DNA of 64,000 bases from Bradyrhizobium sp. CER78 (lineage in GTDB: Bacteria > Pseudomonadota > Alphaproteobacteria > Rhizobiales > Xanthobacteraceae), in the NCBI RefSeq assembly GCF_029846235.1, contig NZ_JARVWP010000002.1, positions 434,001 to 498,000 of the forward strand, read 5' to 3'. How positions within the stretch are numbered: position 1 is the first letter of the stretch; each line of letters starts with the position of its first letter. Below the pieces are notes generated by a model. It saw only the letters and a program-made list of their open reading frames with translations, searched no databases and was not told where the DNA came from. A program made the translations under genes and the position numbers. Shown piece after piece: positions 17,741-27,731 of the stretch.

Positions 17741-18187
17741 CGGGGGATCGCGCCTGTAACGTTCGCCGACCGCCAGCATCACGCCCTGCCCGCTGGCGAC
17801 CCCCATCTCGAGGCTGGAGGCGATGCGCCGCGCGCGCTCGATGAAATGCTCCGCCGCGACCGGCGGGCACAGCTCCTGCGCGGTCGCCTCGAACAATTCG
17901 AGCCAGCGATCGAAATGCGCGGCATCGATCGGCAGCGGCATATGCTTGACCATCGGCGTGCCGTGATAGCGCCCGGTCATCAGGGCGACCGACGACCAGA
18001 ACGCACACATCTGGGCCAGATGCGGCTCCCAATTGCTGATCCTCGCCTCGAACACCGGCCCGATCATCGGGTCCTTGCGCACCCTTGCGTAGAAGGCGTG
18101 CACCAGCTGCGCGATCATGGCCTCGGTGATCCCGGTCCGCGCGACGATCTCGGCGGTGATCTGCTCGCGGCGCTCTGCTCCTGTCAT
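17690..18187 (-). CDS. Group III truncated haemoglobin
   Basis: 165 residues. The globin core fits group III: RVRKDPMIGPVFEARI, then W in NFW-like CAFWSSVALMTGRYHGTPM and the proximal His82 in VKHMPLPI, followed by FDRWLELFE. Expected role: haem protein for NO or O2 chemistry. Divergent from an NsrR-like gene with an NsrR-type site between them. The core ends near residue 149; residues 150-165 (SSFRGSRSESPESIGP) are read from an inserted intergenic repeat, an unusual C-terminal tail. Confidence 0.88.
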   Translation of the reverse strand: MTGAERREQITAEIVARTGITEAMIAQLVHAFYARVRKDPMIGPVFEARISNWEPHLAQMCAFWSSVALMTGRYHGTPMVKHMPLPIDAAHFDRWLELFEATAQELCPPVAAEHFIERARRIASSLEMGVASGQGVMLAVGERYRRDPPSSFRGSRSESPESIGP

Positions 18188-18199
18188 CGCTCATATCCT

Positions 18200-18224
18200 A
18201 AATATGCATTTCAAATACCTATTT
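18200..18224. promoter_or_regulatory. NsrR/Rrf2-type operator
   Basis: AAATATGCATTT-C-AAATACCTATTT is a 12-1-12 inverted repeat (10 of 12 arm positions symmetric). It resembles the published NsrR consensus of two AAGATGCATTT-like arms. It sits between the divergent globin (start 18187) and Rrf2 (start 18271) genes. Confidence 0.68.
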
Positions 18225-18270
18225 AGATTGCTATAGCTGATCCGCCAAGTGCTGATTTCGAAGGGCTTCC

Positions 18271-18705
18271 ATGCGCCTGACTTCGTTCACGGATTTTGGG
18301 CTCCGCGCCCTGATGCGGCTGGCCGGCGAGCCGGATCGGTCGTTCGCCACCAGCGAAATCGCGGCCGAGTTCGGCATTTCCCGCAATCACCTCGCCAAGG
18401 TGGTGCGCGACCTTGCCGAGGCCGGCTTCATCGCGACCCAGCGCGGTGCGGGCGGCGGATTTTCGCTGGCGCGGCCGGCGGAGACCATCACCCTCGGGCA
18501 AGTGGTCCGGGCGCTGGAAGGCGGCAGCGCGCTGGTCGAATGCTTCAGGGAGGATGGCGGAGATTGCGTGCTGCTGCCGCGCTGCAGGCTGAAGGCAAGG
18601 CTCGCCGCGGCGCGCGAGGCCTTCATGCGCGAGCTCGACGGAACCACGCTCGCCGAATGCGCCTATCTGCCACGGCCCGCGCGCCATCCGGCGCGCGCGT
18701 CATGA
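18271..18705 (+). CDS. nsrR: Rrf2-family regulator, NsrR-like (Fe-S, NO sensing)
   Basis: 144 residues. N-terminal winged helix (TSEIAAEFGISRNHLAKVVRDL) and the beta-wing GAGGGFSLARP. Three cysteines at 91, 99 and 105 (ECFREDGGDCVLLPRCRLK) match the cluster ligands of NsrR. Expected to hold an Fe-S cluster and to release DNA on exposure to nitric oxide. The divergent truncated globin is a logical target. Symbol given by motif and context; IscR-type function is less likely because of the Cys spacing. Confidence 0.82.
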   Translation: MRLTSFTDFGLRALMRLAGEPDRSFATSEIAAEFGISRNHLAKVVRDLAEAGFIATQRGAGGGFSLARPAETITLGQVVRALEGGSALVECFREDGGDCVLLPRCRLKARLAAAREAFMRELDGTTLAECAYLPRPARHPARAS

Positions 18706-18734
18706 CGATCGTCGAACAGGATCGGTCTTGGGAC

Positions 18735-19472
18735 TCAGGCCTGCAGCACGCGCGCGGCGCCGCGCTTTGAAGGGACCACGCGCTTGCCGGCTGCGGCCGT
18801 CAGGGTGTGGCCGTTGAGGTGCTTGCCGTTCAGGGCCTTGCCATTCAGGGTCTTGCCGTTGCCGGCCTTGCCGTTAGGAGCCTTGCCGTTAGGAGCCTTG
18901 CCGTTAGGAGCCTTGCCGTTTGCCTTGGCGACCTTCTTCGCGTTTGCCTTCCTCTGCCTGGCCCGCGTCTCGGCAAGCTTCTCGGCCTCGCGCTTGGCCT
19001 TCCGTTCGGCCTTTTCCTTCAGCCGCAGCCGCTCCGCCCTCGCCTCCGCGCGCTTCTTCTTGCGCTTCTTCTCGCAGGCATCGCATTTGCAGCCGATCGG
19101 CTTCAGATAGGCTTTGAAATAGTCGGTTCCGTAATCGTAATTGATCTCGTCGCCCGGCTCGATGTCCTTGATGGCGCGGATGAACACCTTGCGCTTGCGG
19201 GGCTTGACGTCGGATTCCGCGTTCGGCCTGCAGGCGTGGTTGATGTAGCGGGCAACGTTCTCGCGGATCGAGCCGTCGATGGTCCAGCGGTTGGTGAGCT
19301 CGAACAGGTATTTGTTCTCGATCGCGTCCTCATCCTTCTTCTTCGAGTCGAGCAACGGCCCGAAATAGCGGATGATCTTGGTGCCTTTCTTGATCGGCTT
19401 GGTGGCGAAAAGGCCAAGGCCGGTACGGGAACGACCAACGCGATAGGGCTTGTGCGATAATGATGCGGGCAT
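18735..19472 (-). CDS. SET-domain protein-lysine methyltransferase with lysine-rich repeat tail
   Basis: 245 residues from ATG 19472 (an upstream in-frame TTG at 19511 would add 13). SET core: GLGLFATKPIKKG (18-30), RYINHACRPNAE (75-86), GDEINYDYGTDY (107-118), then a post-SET CKCDAC zinc-binding motif (128-133). Residues about 134-200 form a highly charged Lys/Arg/Glu helix, followed by NGK-type repeats (APNGKAPNGK, LNGKALNGK). SET enzymes use S-adenosylmethionine to methylate lysines. The basic tail suggests DNA or RNA binding; the substrate is unknown. Confidence 0.85.
   Translation of the reverse strand: MPASLSHKPYRVGRSRTGLGLFATKPIKKGTKIIRYFGPLLDSKKKDEDAIENKYLFELTNRWTIDGSIRENVARYINHACRPNAESDVKPRKRKVFIRAIKDIEPGDEINYDYGTDYFKAYLKPIGCKCDACEKKRKKKRAEARAERLRLKEKAERKAKREAEKLAETRARQRKANAKKVAKANGKAPNGKAPNGKAPNGKAGNGKTLNGKALNGKHLNGHTLTAAAGKRVVPSKRGAARVLQA
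18871..18915. repeat. Three identical 15-nt tandem units inside the SET gene
   Basis: CCGTTAGGAGCCTTG occurs three times head to tail and encodes KAPNG units on the minus strand. Exact identity points to recent slippage or amplification; copy number is expected to vary between strains. Confidence 0.9.
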
Positions 19473-19637
19473 GATGATCGAGGCTACGGCACGCCGGGGC
19501 GCACGCGACAAAGTTGCGAAGCCGCCCTTCTAGGACGATTCCGCGCGCCTGTCAGGTGTTTCCGGCATGTCTGTTGAACCTTCCCCAGATTGCATATGTC
19601 AGACACAAAGTAACGTCCGGATCGCGGGTTTCCCCCG

Positions 19638-20240
19638 ATGAAATACCTTGCTTTTGCAACAGCCGTTATGGCGCTGGCTTGCGCAAATCCCGGTCAGGCT
19701 GCCTCTGAGACGATCAGCAGCAGCTACACCTCGACCGCGCCGAAGGCCTGCCGGATGATCGGCAAGCCCAACGAGGAGGACGGCAGCACCACGCGGGTCT
19801 GCCCGGGGAAGTCCGGCCTCGTGGTGCTGATCAACGAGGGCGATCTGCGCGAAGTGGTTTCGGTCGGCCGAAACCGCGCGGCTGCGGCGAAGGAACCGGC
19901 GGCGCAGGCCTGGTTCGGCCCGTTCAGTTCGACCGGAGATACGGTCGAATGGCGTGCCGCCGGCAGCAAACCCTTCGCGATCATCCAGCGCTGGCAGATC
20001 GCCGACAACAGCGAGCAGGACAAGCGCGGCGGCCCGGTCTCACGGACGATGCTCGCGGTGACGCGGCTGCCGCCGGGCGATGTCTGTCATGTCGCCTATG
20101 TCGACGTCGCGGCCAATCCCAACGCCAACGAGCTGGCGCGGCAGGCCGCCGACGATTTCGCCCGCGATTTCAAATGCGGCGCGGACAAGGTGAAGACGAT
20201 CGGCCAGAGCGGCCGCACCACGTCGCTGACAAAACGCTAG
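19638..20240 (+). CDS. Secreted protein of unknown function
   Basis: 200 residues with a signal peptide (MKYLAFATAVMALACANPGQAA). Four cysteines in the mature part (KACRMIG, RVCPGK, DVCHVAY, FKCGADK) could form two disulfides in the periplasm. No catalytic motif recognised. Convergent with the TetR gene, overlapping its stop region by 4 nt. Confidence 0.78.
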   Translation: MKYLAFATAVMALACANPGQAASETISSSYTSTAPKACRMIGKPNEEDGSTTRVCPGKSGLVVLINEGDLREVVSVGRNRAAAAKEPAAQAWFGPFSSTGDTVEWRAAGSKPFAIIQRWQIADNSEQDKRGGPVSRTMLAVTRLPPGDVCHVAYVDVAANPNANELARQAADDFARDFKCGADKVKTIGQSGRTTSLTKR

Positions 20241-20962
20241 GGCCGCGCCGAGCGGCCCGCGGACAAACGCAGCATCGCGGTCAACAACGTCTCCACCGAT
20301 GTGCCTTCGGGCGCTCGATCCAGAATCGTCTTGAGGCGTCCGTCCAGCAGCAGCATGGTGAAACCATGCACCAGCGACCAGGCGGATGCGATCGCGGCAG
20401 CCTGATCCAGCGTAAGCTGCTCCTTGGAAATCTGCTCATGCCGGCTGGCACCGACGCCGCGGGTCAGCCCTGCGAACGATGCTTCGGACGCCTCGTGCAG
20501 CGAGGGCCGCGAATGATCGAGGCGCTCGCTGCGGAACATCAGCCCATACATGCCGGGATGCGCCTGAGCATAGGCGACATAAGCCTTGGCGCTCGCCACC
20601 CCTTTCTCGGACGGCGCGGTCGCCGAAGCGTCTGCAGCGGCCATCGCGAGGCCGAATTGCCGGAAACCGATCGCGGCGAGTTCACTGAGCAATCCGGTGA
20701 GATCGCCGAAATGATGCGTGGGAGCCGCGTGCGACACACCGGCCTCGCGCGCCACCGCGCGCAATGTCAGTCCCGCCAGCCCGTCACGCTCGAGCACGCG
20801 CTCGGCGGCCTTGAGCAGCGCCTCATGCAGATCGCCGTGATGATACGGCGTGTCATTGGCCCGGCGCCGCGACGCCGGACGGTCCGCAGCTACCCGCGCA
20901 ACCCGGCGCGTCGGAGCCCGCACCGGGCGAGTCGCTTTGTTTTCCTTGGATAATCTTGCCAT
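20237..20962 (-). CDS. TetR-family transcriptional regulator
   Basis: 241 residues from ATG 20962. After a basic N-terminal extension of about 40 residues comes the TetR helix-turn-helix (LRAVAREAGVSHAAPTHHFGD). A C-terminal WHG-type ligand domain follows (AYVAYAQAHPGMYGLMF). Twin palindromes ATCTTTAC-N3-GTAAAGAT lie 20-92 nt upstream and again about 1.6 kb away, so it likely represses itself, the carotenoid oxygenase gene and the membrane-protein pair. Confidence 0.9.
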   Translation of the reverse strand: MARLSKENKATRPVRAPTRRVARVAADRPASRRRANDTPYHHGDLHEALLKAAERVLERDGLAGLTLRAVAREAGVSHAAPTHHFGDLTGLLSELAAIGFRQFGLAMAAADASATAPSEKGVASAKAYVAYAQAHPGMYGLMFRSERLDHSRPSLHEASEASFAGLTRGVGASRHEQISKEQLTLDQAAAIASAWSLVHGFTMLLLDGRLKTILDRAPEGTSVETLLTAMLRLSAGRSARP

Positions 20963-20981
20963 GACGCCGTTATATGTCGCA

Positions 20982-21000
20982 ATTTTTACACTGTAAAGAT
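20982..21000. promoter_or_regulatory. TetR operator O1 (tetR / carotenoid oxygenase promoter)
   Basis: ATTTTTAC-ACT-GTAAAGAT, an 8-3-8 inverted repeat overlapping the -35 side of a promoter with TTGACG at 21006-21011. Shares the right arm with three other copies in this window. Confidence 0.72.
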
Positions 21001-21035
21001 TTTGCTTGACGATCGAAGGTGTGATCCCTAGTGAT

Positions 21036-21054
21036 ATCTTTACGATGTAAAGAT
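21036..21054. promoter_or_regulatory. TetR operator O2 (carotenoid oxygenase promoter)
   Basis: ATCTTTAC-GAT-GTAAAGAT is a perfect 8-3-8 palindrome just downstream of the presumed -10 region, 54 nt from O1. The same pair occurs before 22699. Confidence 0.75.
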
Positions 21055-21074
21055 CATAATGCAGGGAGATGCGA

Positions 21075-22478
21075 ATGCTCGACCAGGTCACCTCGAACAC
21101 GGCGCGGTCCAATCTGGCGCCGATCCCGTTTGAAGCCGATGCGCCGTTCCTGAAGGTCACCGGCGAGTTGCCGCGCGAACTCAACGGCACGCTCTACCGC
21201 AACGGCCCCAATCCGCAGTTCGAGGTCCCCGGCGCGCACTGGTTCGTCGGTGACGGCATGCTGCACGCCTTCCGTCTCGAGAACGGCCGCGCCAGCTACC
21301 GCAACCGCTGGGTCCGCACCGCGAAATGGCAGGCCGAGCACGACGCCGGCCGCGCGCTGTTCGGCGGCTTCGGCCGCAAGCTGGCGGACGCGCCGGAGAC
21401 GATCACCACCGACGGCTGCGTCGCCAACACCAACATCATCTACCATGGCGGCAAGCTGCTCGCGCTCGTCGAGAGCCATCTGCCGACCGAAATCGAACCC
21501 GGCACGCTCAATCGCCTCGGCTATTGCGACTACAAGGGCGCAATCTCCGGCCCGTTCTCAGCGCATCCAAAGATCGATCCGGTTACCGGCGAGATGGTGT
21601 TCTTCGGCTACAACGCCGCGGGTCCGCTGACGCCGGCGCTGTCGTACGGCGCGGTGAGCGCATCCGGCGTGGTGACGCGGTTCGAGCGCTTCGAGGCGCC
21701 CTATGCCAGCATGGTGCACGACTTCATCGTCACCGAGAACCACGTGCTGTTTCCGATCCTGCCGATCACCGGCAGCATGCAACGCGCGATGCGCGGACAG
21801 GCGCCCTACGCCTGGGAGCCGGAGAAAGGCGCCTATGTCGGCGTGATGAAGCGCAACGGCGCATCGAAGGACATCATCTGGTTCCGCGCCGAGACCTGCT
21901 ACGTCTTCCATGTCATGAATGCGTGGGAAGACGGCAACCGCATCATTGCCGACGTGATGCAGTTCGAGGAAGCACCGCTGTTCAACCATCCCGACGGCTC
22001 GCCGACCGATCCGAAGAAGAACCGGGCGCGCTATTGTCGCTGGACTTTCGACCTTTCCGGCAACACCGATCGCTTCACGCAAACCTATCTCGACGATCTC
22101 ACCGGTGAATTCCCCCGCGTCGACGATCGCCGCGCCGGACTCGCGAGCAATCACGGCTGGTACGCCTGCGCCAACCCTGATCTACCGATGTTCGGTGCGC
22201 TGTCGGGCATCGTGCATGTCGACGGAAAGGGCAAACGGCTCGGCCATTATCTGCTGCCTGCCGGTGATACGATCTCCGAGCCGGTGTTCGTCGAGCGCGG
22301 CGCGGACGCCGCGGAAGGCGACGGCTGGCTGCTCGCGGTGGTCTGGCGTGCCCGCGAGAACCGCAGCGACCTCGCTGTCTTCAACGCGCAGGATGTCGAG
22401 GCGGGCCCGACCGCGCTGGTCCATCTCGGCCACCGCGTGCCGGATGGCTTCCACGGCAATTGGGTGGGGGCGGAGTAG
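21075..22478 (+). CDS. Carotenoid oxygenase (RPE65 / carotenoid cleavage dioxygenase family)
   Basis: 467 residues from ATG 21075, which has GGGAG 6 nt upstream; ATG 21069 sits on the ribosome site. Seven-bladed propeller enzyme with the four iron-binding histidines in SAHPKIDP, MVHDFIV, YVFHVMNAWEDG and the C-terminal DGFHGNW. N-terminal signature ELNGTLYRNGPNPQFE and FVGDGMLHAF. Cleaves a conjugated double bond with O2 and Fe(II). Apocarotenoid, stilbene or lignin-type phenylpropanoid substrates are all possible. Controlled by the adjacent TetR through the twin operators. Confidence 0.93.
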   Translation: MLDQVTSNTARSNLAPIPFEADAPFLKVTGELPRELNGTLYRNGPNPQFEVPGAHWFVGDGMLHAFRLENGRASYRNRWVRTAKWQAEHDAGRALFGGFGRKLADAPETITTDGCVANTNIIYHGGKLLALVESHLPTEIEPGTLNRLGYCDYKGAISGPFSAHPKIDPVTGEMVFFGYNAAGPLTPALSYGAVSASGVVTRFERFEAPYASMVHDFIVTENHVLFPILPITGSMQRAMRGQAPYAWEPEKGAYVGVMKRNGASKDIIWFRAETCYVFHVMNAWEDGNRIIADVMQFEEAPLFNHPDGSPTDPKKNRARYCRWTFDLSGNTDRFTQTYLDDLTGEFPRVDDRRAGLASNHGWYACANPDLPMFGALSGIVHVDGKGKRLGHYLLPAGDTISEPVFVERGADAAEGDGWLLAVVWRARENRSDLAVFNAQDVEAGPTALVHLGHRVPDGFHGNWVGAE

Positions 22479-22524
22479 CACTCAATCGTCCCAGACGTGA
22501 AGGCCACTAATCTCTCCGCTCATC

Positions 22525-22547
22525 ATGCCCGGCCGCGTGCCGGGCAT
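22525..22547. repeat. Short GC-rich palindrome (possible terminator or repeat)
   Basis: ATGCCCGG-N7-CCGGGCAT forms an 8-bp stem 46 nt after the carotenoid oxygenase stop. No T-run follows, so it is either a processed repeat or a weak terminator. Confidence 0.55.
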
Positions 22548-22608
22548 CCACGTGAGCGTAGGCGCCCTATTTCATTGTCATTTCTCAGTTTTCCTTCGCT
22601 GCTTCACG

Positions 22609-22627
22609 ATTTTGACACTGTAAAGAT
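22609..22627. promoter_or_regulatory. TetR operator O1' (second regulon promoter)
   Basis: ATTTTGAC-ACT-GTAAAGAT, matching O1 at 20982 with one change. Followed by GCTTGACG as in the first promoter. Confidence 0.72.
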
Positions 22628-22661
22628 TTCGCTTGACGCTCTCCTTGCCCGCCTCTAGGCT

Positions 22662-22680
22662 ATCTTTACGTTGTAAAGAT
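22662..22680. promoter_or_regulatory. TetR operator O2' (second regulon promoter)
   Basis: ATCTTTAC-GTT-GTAAAGAT, a perfect 8-3-8 palindrome, 53 nt from O1' and 19 nt before the ATG at 22699. Arrangement duplicates the one at 20982-21054. Confidence 0.75.
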
Positions 22681-22698
22681 CAGCCCTCGAGGCTCCCA

Positions 22699-23274
22699 AT
22701 GACGATCTTCCTGATCCTCGCTCCCTACGGCGCCTTCGCCACACTGATGCTGGTGACCTCGGCCACGGTGAGCCTGCTCGCTGCCGCACTGATCTGCCTT
22801 GGCGTCATCGCGTTCGATATCGCGCACGGCCGCAGCATCAAGAGCCTCGGCGTCGGCTCGGTGCTCGTATTCACCGCGGTCGGCTTCTACCTCACCTTCG
22901 TCGATGCGACGGCAAGCATGATCGCCGTGAAGATAGCGGTCGATGCCGGTATCCTCGCGGTGTCGTTCGGCTCGATCCTGATCGGCCATCCCTTCACGCG
23001 GCAATATGCGCTCGAGCAGGTCGATGCCGAGACCGCGAAGCAGCCCGGCTTCCTCTATGCCAACTACCTGATCACCGGCGCCTGGACCGCAGCGACGTTG
23101 CTGATGTTGATCAGCAACATCGCGGTGCTCTATGTGCCGGCGCTGCCGCTGTGGACGGGTCTGCTGGTTGCCTTCGCCGCGCGCAACGCCGCGGTCGGCT
23201 TCACCCGCTGGTATCCGCAGTATCGCGCGGCCAAGTACGGCGCGCCGCCGGCTGCCGCGCTGCCGTCGCACTGA
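22699..23274 (+). CDS. Integral membrane protein, unknown function
   Basis: 191 residues from ATG 22699 (GAGG 6 nt upstream). About six hydrophobic segments: 2-20, 24-42, 51-68, 74-96, 120-142, 147-165. No family recognised with confidence. Preceded by the second copy of the TetR operator pair, so it belongs to the same regulon as the carotenoid oxygenase, and is followed by another membrane-protein gene. Confidence 0.82.
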   Translation: MTIFLILAPYGAFATLMLVTSATVSLLAAALICLGVIAFDIAHGRSIKSLGVGSVLVFTAVGFYLTFVDATASMIAVKIAVDAGILAVSFGSILIGHPFTRQYALEQVDAETAKQPGFLYANYLITGAWTAATLLMLISNIAVLYVPALPLWTGLLVAFAARNAAVGFTRWYPQYRAAKYGAPPAAALPSH

Positions 23275-23332
23275 ACGCTGCGGTCATACGACCAGAACAA
23301 TCACCACGTCAGAGCAAACGGAAACCACGACG

Positions 23333-23887
23333 ATGAAGAGCGTTTTTGCCAGGCTCGCGAGCGACTTCCTCTCCACCATCGTGTTCCTGGTGGTCTATCT
23401 CGTCACCGACAATGTCCTGATCGCTACCGGCGTTGCGATCGCGGGCGCAATCGCGCAAGTGATCTATGCGCGCGTGATGGGACAGGCGCTCGGCTACATG
23501 ACCTGGGCGAGCCTTGGGCTGGTGATCGTGCTGGGCGGCGCGACGCTGCTCACCAACGATCCGCGCTTCGTGCTGGCGAAGCCCGCGATCGGCCACATCG
23601 CGATCGGCGCGATCATGCTGAAGCGCGGCTGGATGCTGCGCTATCTGCCGCCGATCGTGGCCGAGACTATTCCGGAATACGCCACCCTCGCCGGCTATGC
23701 CTGGGCCGGGCTGATGTTCATCCTCGCCGCCGGCACCATTGCGATCGCAGCCACCGGCGACATCAAGCTGTGGGCGTTCTACGTGTCGGTGGTGCTGCTC
23801 GGCGCCAAGATCGTCGCCTTCGCGATCCAGTATGTCGCCTTCCGCTTCCTGGTCGACAACCGGCTGCGCGCCGCCGCCCGCGCCTGA
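23333..23887 (+). CDS. YciB/IspZ-type (septation protein A family) membrane protein
   Basis: 184 residues from ATG 23333. Five to six membrane segments. DFLSTIVFLVVYLVTDNVLIATGVAI and the mid segment FVLAKPAIGHIAIGAIML have the layout of the intracellular septation protein A family (F.P...K..I...L). Probably co-transcribed with the preceding gene under TetR control, which would be unusual for a cell-envelope housekeeping family, so it may be a paralogue with a specialised role. Confidence 0.72.
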   Translation: MKSVFARLASDFLSTIVFLVVYLVTDNVLIATGVAIAGAIAQVIYARVMGQALGYMTWASLGLVIVLGGATLLTNDPRFVLAKPAIGHIAIGAIMLKRGWMLRYLPPIVAETIPEYATLAGYAWAGLMFILAAGTIAIAATGDIKLWAFYVSVVLLGAKIVAFAIQYVAFRFLVDNRLRAAARA

Positions 23888-23967
23888 TCGCCGCAGCCGC
23901 CAACTAGGCGCAAGCTGCAAGATGGGCTATACCGCCCGCACGCTTTACATCTCGAGGGGAGACATCA

Positions 23968-24264
23968 ATGGCGGTGGACGGTAACTGGAATCTCACGATG
24001 ACGACGCCGATGGGCGAGCGCAAGGCGACGCTGTCGCTGGCCAGCTCGGGCGGTACGCTCACCGGCACTCAGGGCGCCGAGGGCAACTCCACCGAAATCT
24101 TCGACGGCACCGTGAACGGCGATGACGTCGCCTGGAAGGTTTCCATCACCAACCCGATGCCGCTGACGCTCGAATTCACCGGCAAGGTCGCCGGCGACGG
24201 CATCTCCGGCGAGATGGGCATCGGCCCGATGGGCAGCTTCCCCTTCACCGGCTCGCGCGCGTAA
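23968..24264 (+). CDS. Small beta-rich protein of unknown function
   Basis: 98 residues. Alternating polar/hydrophobic strands with many Gly and Thr (WNLTMTTPMGERKATLSL, LEFTGKVAGDGISGEMGIG). Looks like a small beta-barrel or beta-sandwich; similar proteins are frequent in Bradyrhizobium-type genomes. No signal peptide. Ends 10 nt before the convergent DUF429 gene. Confidence 0.75.
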   Translation: MAVDGNWNLTMTTPMGERKATLSLASSGGTLTGTQGAEGNSTEIFDGTVNGDDVAWKVSITNPMPLTLEFTGKVAGDGISGEMGIGPMGSFPFTGSRA

Positions 24265-24274
24265 GCGCGATTTT

Positions 24275-24945
24275 CTAGAACCAGATCTGCATCGGCAGAT
24301 CATGTCCATCTAGCGGCTGCGGTCCCTCGGGAACGCAGCCGCTTGGTTCATGGGCAGCCAGCGCCACCGCGCAGGCATCCAGCACATCGTCGCGCTTTGC
24401 GCCGCTGCCGATCCGCGTCTCGGTGAGCCAGCGATCGATGTCGTGAAAGCCTGATCGCTTGAGCAGCCTGCGGCGGAGCGTATCGCCCTCCTCCGATTTC
24501 TTGCGCGGCAGCCGCGCGCCGCCGTTCAGTCGCAGGAACACCAGTTCGGGATGAACCTCGCGGATGTCGCGTGCGGCGTTCACACGGACGAACGCATCGA
24601 CCTCCATGATCTTCTTGCCGAGGTGCCAGAGTTGGCGTGAGACGGCGGTCTGGCCGCGGCGCCTCGCTTCCTTGTTCGCCCTGTCGGGGTCTTGAAACTC
24701 CTGCCACAGCCAGCGCCGCGCGCCGGTGAAGACGCGCGAAGTGTGCGGGCGCAGCCGTGCGCGGGCGAGCAGGTCGCAATCGCGTTCCCCGTCATCAGTC
24801 ATGCCGATCGGGATATCGATCCCGGCACGATCGAACGGACGCGAAAGCGCGTCCGCGACATCGCTGTGAAAGGAAATCGTGCGCTGGTCGCCGTCGATGC
24901 TGACGGAGACCCAGCCCCTGGAAAACCCGTCGAGGCCGACCGCAA

Positions 24946-24949
<4 letters not shown>
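24275..24949 (-). CDS. DUF429-family protein
   Basis: 224 residues from a TTG at 24949 that overlaps the fumarase stop (TTGA), so translation is probably coupled. N-terminal [18 protein letters not shown] resembles an RNase-H-like fold strand with a catalytic-type Asp. Later IDIPIGM, and [18 protein letters not shown]; the end [17 protein letters not shown] is the typical DUF429 close. Function unknown; a nuclease-like role is only inferred from the fold. Confidence 0.75.
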
Positions 24950-26601
<1,652 letters not shown>

Positions 26602-26834
26602 GAGCTGCTCTTTGGGCTTGCAGGTCGGGTTCGAAAGGCCGGTCCGGCCGCGAGGCCGCCGGCAATGTAGAGCCGTTCTAAGCCTTTTTCGGACAAAGGA
26701 AAGGGAAGCCGGCCGCCTTCCAGCCATGCGCCGGACCGGCAATCCACGTGCTAGGTTTCATGCCACGGTAATCTTGGGTTGCCACAACGCGCAGCACATC
26801 AGCAATCGGCCAGCGAAGCCATCAGGAGACCTTC

Positions 26835-27152
26835 ATGAAGACAGCGCTTTTCATCCGGTGTGCGGCGCTGGCCTTGTTGATCGCGCTCCCGAGCGGCGCC
26901 GAAGCAGCCCGCCTCGGCAAGTCCTGCGGCGGCCTTGCCGGCCTGCAATGCAGCCGGGTCGGCCAGTTCTGCCAGTTCAAGCCCGGCAGCTGCGGCCGCG
27001 CCGACCAGACCGGCACCTGCGCGTTCCGGCCGACGATCTGCAACAAGATCTTCAAGCCCGTGTGCGGCTGTGACGGCAAGACATACGGCAATGATTGCGA
27101 ACGCCGCGCTGCCGGTGCCTCCAAGGCGCAGGACGGCAAGTGCACGTCCTGA
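26835..27152 (+). CDS. Secreted Kazal-domain protein
   Basis: 105 residues with a signal peptide (MKTALFIRCAALALLIALPSGAEA). Ten mature cysteines. The C-terminal half is a Kazal fold (KPVCGCDGKTYGNDCERRAAG...GKC), a serine-protease-inhibitor domain; the N-terminal half (CGGLAGLQCSRVGQFCQF) is a second cysteine-rich unit. Similar small exported proteins occur widely in rhizobia. Inhibitory activity is not certain because the reactive loop before PVCGCDG is only partly conserved. Confidence 0.83.
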   Translation: MKTALFIRCAALALLIALPSGAEAARLGKSCGGLAGLQCSRVGQFCQFKPGSCGRADQTGTCAFRPTICNKIFKPVCGCDGKTYGNDCERRAAGASKAQDGKCTS

Positions 27153-27227
27153 CGGACAGGCCATATTGACGCGCTCCGCGGGAGCCTGCATGTAGCTTCG
27201 CGTATTTTCGTACCGCGGGGGTATTTC

Positions 27228-27719
27228 GTGACAGCACCGTTGCGCCGACGCTTGCCTTTGGGCATCCGCTCCACCCTGCCCGCCGCGCTGATCGCGCTGG
27301 CGCCGGCCTTCACTGCTGCACCCGCCCATGCCGATCCCTGCGTGGACATCGCAAAGCAGCTCGCCGGCCAGATCGACGGGCTGAAGGTCAATTTCAGCGC
27401 CGCCAACATCACATACCTCACACATCCGGCCGCCAAGGAATTGTCGCTCGGTTGCCGCGGCAAGGACTATGCGATCGAGCTCTATGCCAAGACCGACCGC
27501 AAGATGAAGCCGGAGTTCTTCAACCTGGTCGGCTCCGCGACCGCGCTGATCTTCACCGTGCCGAAGGACGACGCCACCACAGGCACCTCACGCTGCCTGA
27601 AGCGCATGGGCATCCTGCGCGGCAATACCATCAACATGCGCTATCGCCGTCTCAACCTCGAATGCACGCGCAACCGGACCGACGCCTCGATCACGGTCCG
27701 CCGCGGCAACAACGAGTGA
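27228..27719 (+). CDS. Secreted protein of unknown function
   Basis: 163 residues from GTG 27228. Signal peptide to about residue 35 (APAFTAAPAHA). Cysteines at PCVDIAK, LGCRGKD, SRCLKRM and LECTRNR could form two disulfides. No known motif. Lies 75 nt after the Kazal gene on the same strand; possible common transcript. Confidence 0.72.
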   Translation: MTAPLRRRLPLGIRSTLPAALIALAPAFTAAPAHADPCVDIAKQLAGQIDGLKVNFSAANITYLTHPAAKELSLGCRGKDYAIELYAKTDRKMKPEFFNLVGSATALIFTVPKDDATTGTSRCLKRMGILRGNTINMRYRRLNLECTRNRTDASITVRRGNNE

Positions 27720-27731
27720 TCCGGTAGAGCT

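Noticed and set aside
18871..18915. CRISPR-like short tandem repeats
   Set aside because: Units are 15 nt, contiguous without spacers and lie in frame inside the SET gene.
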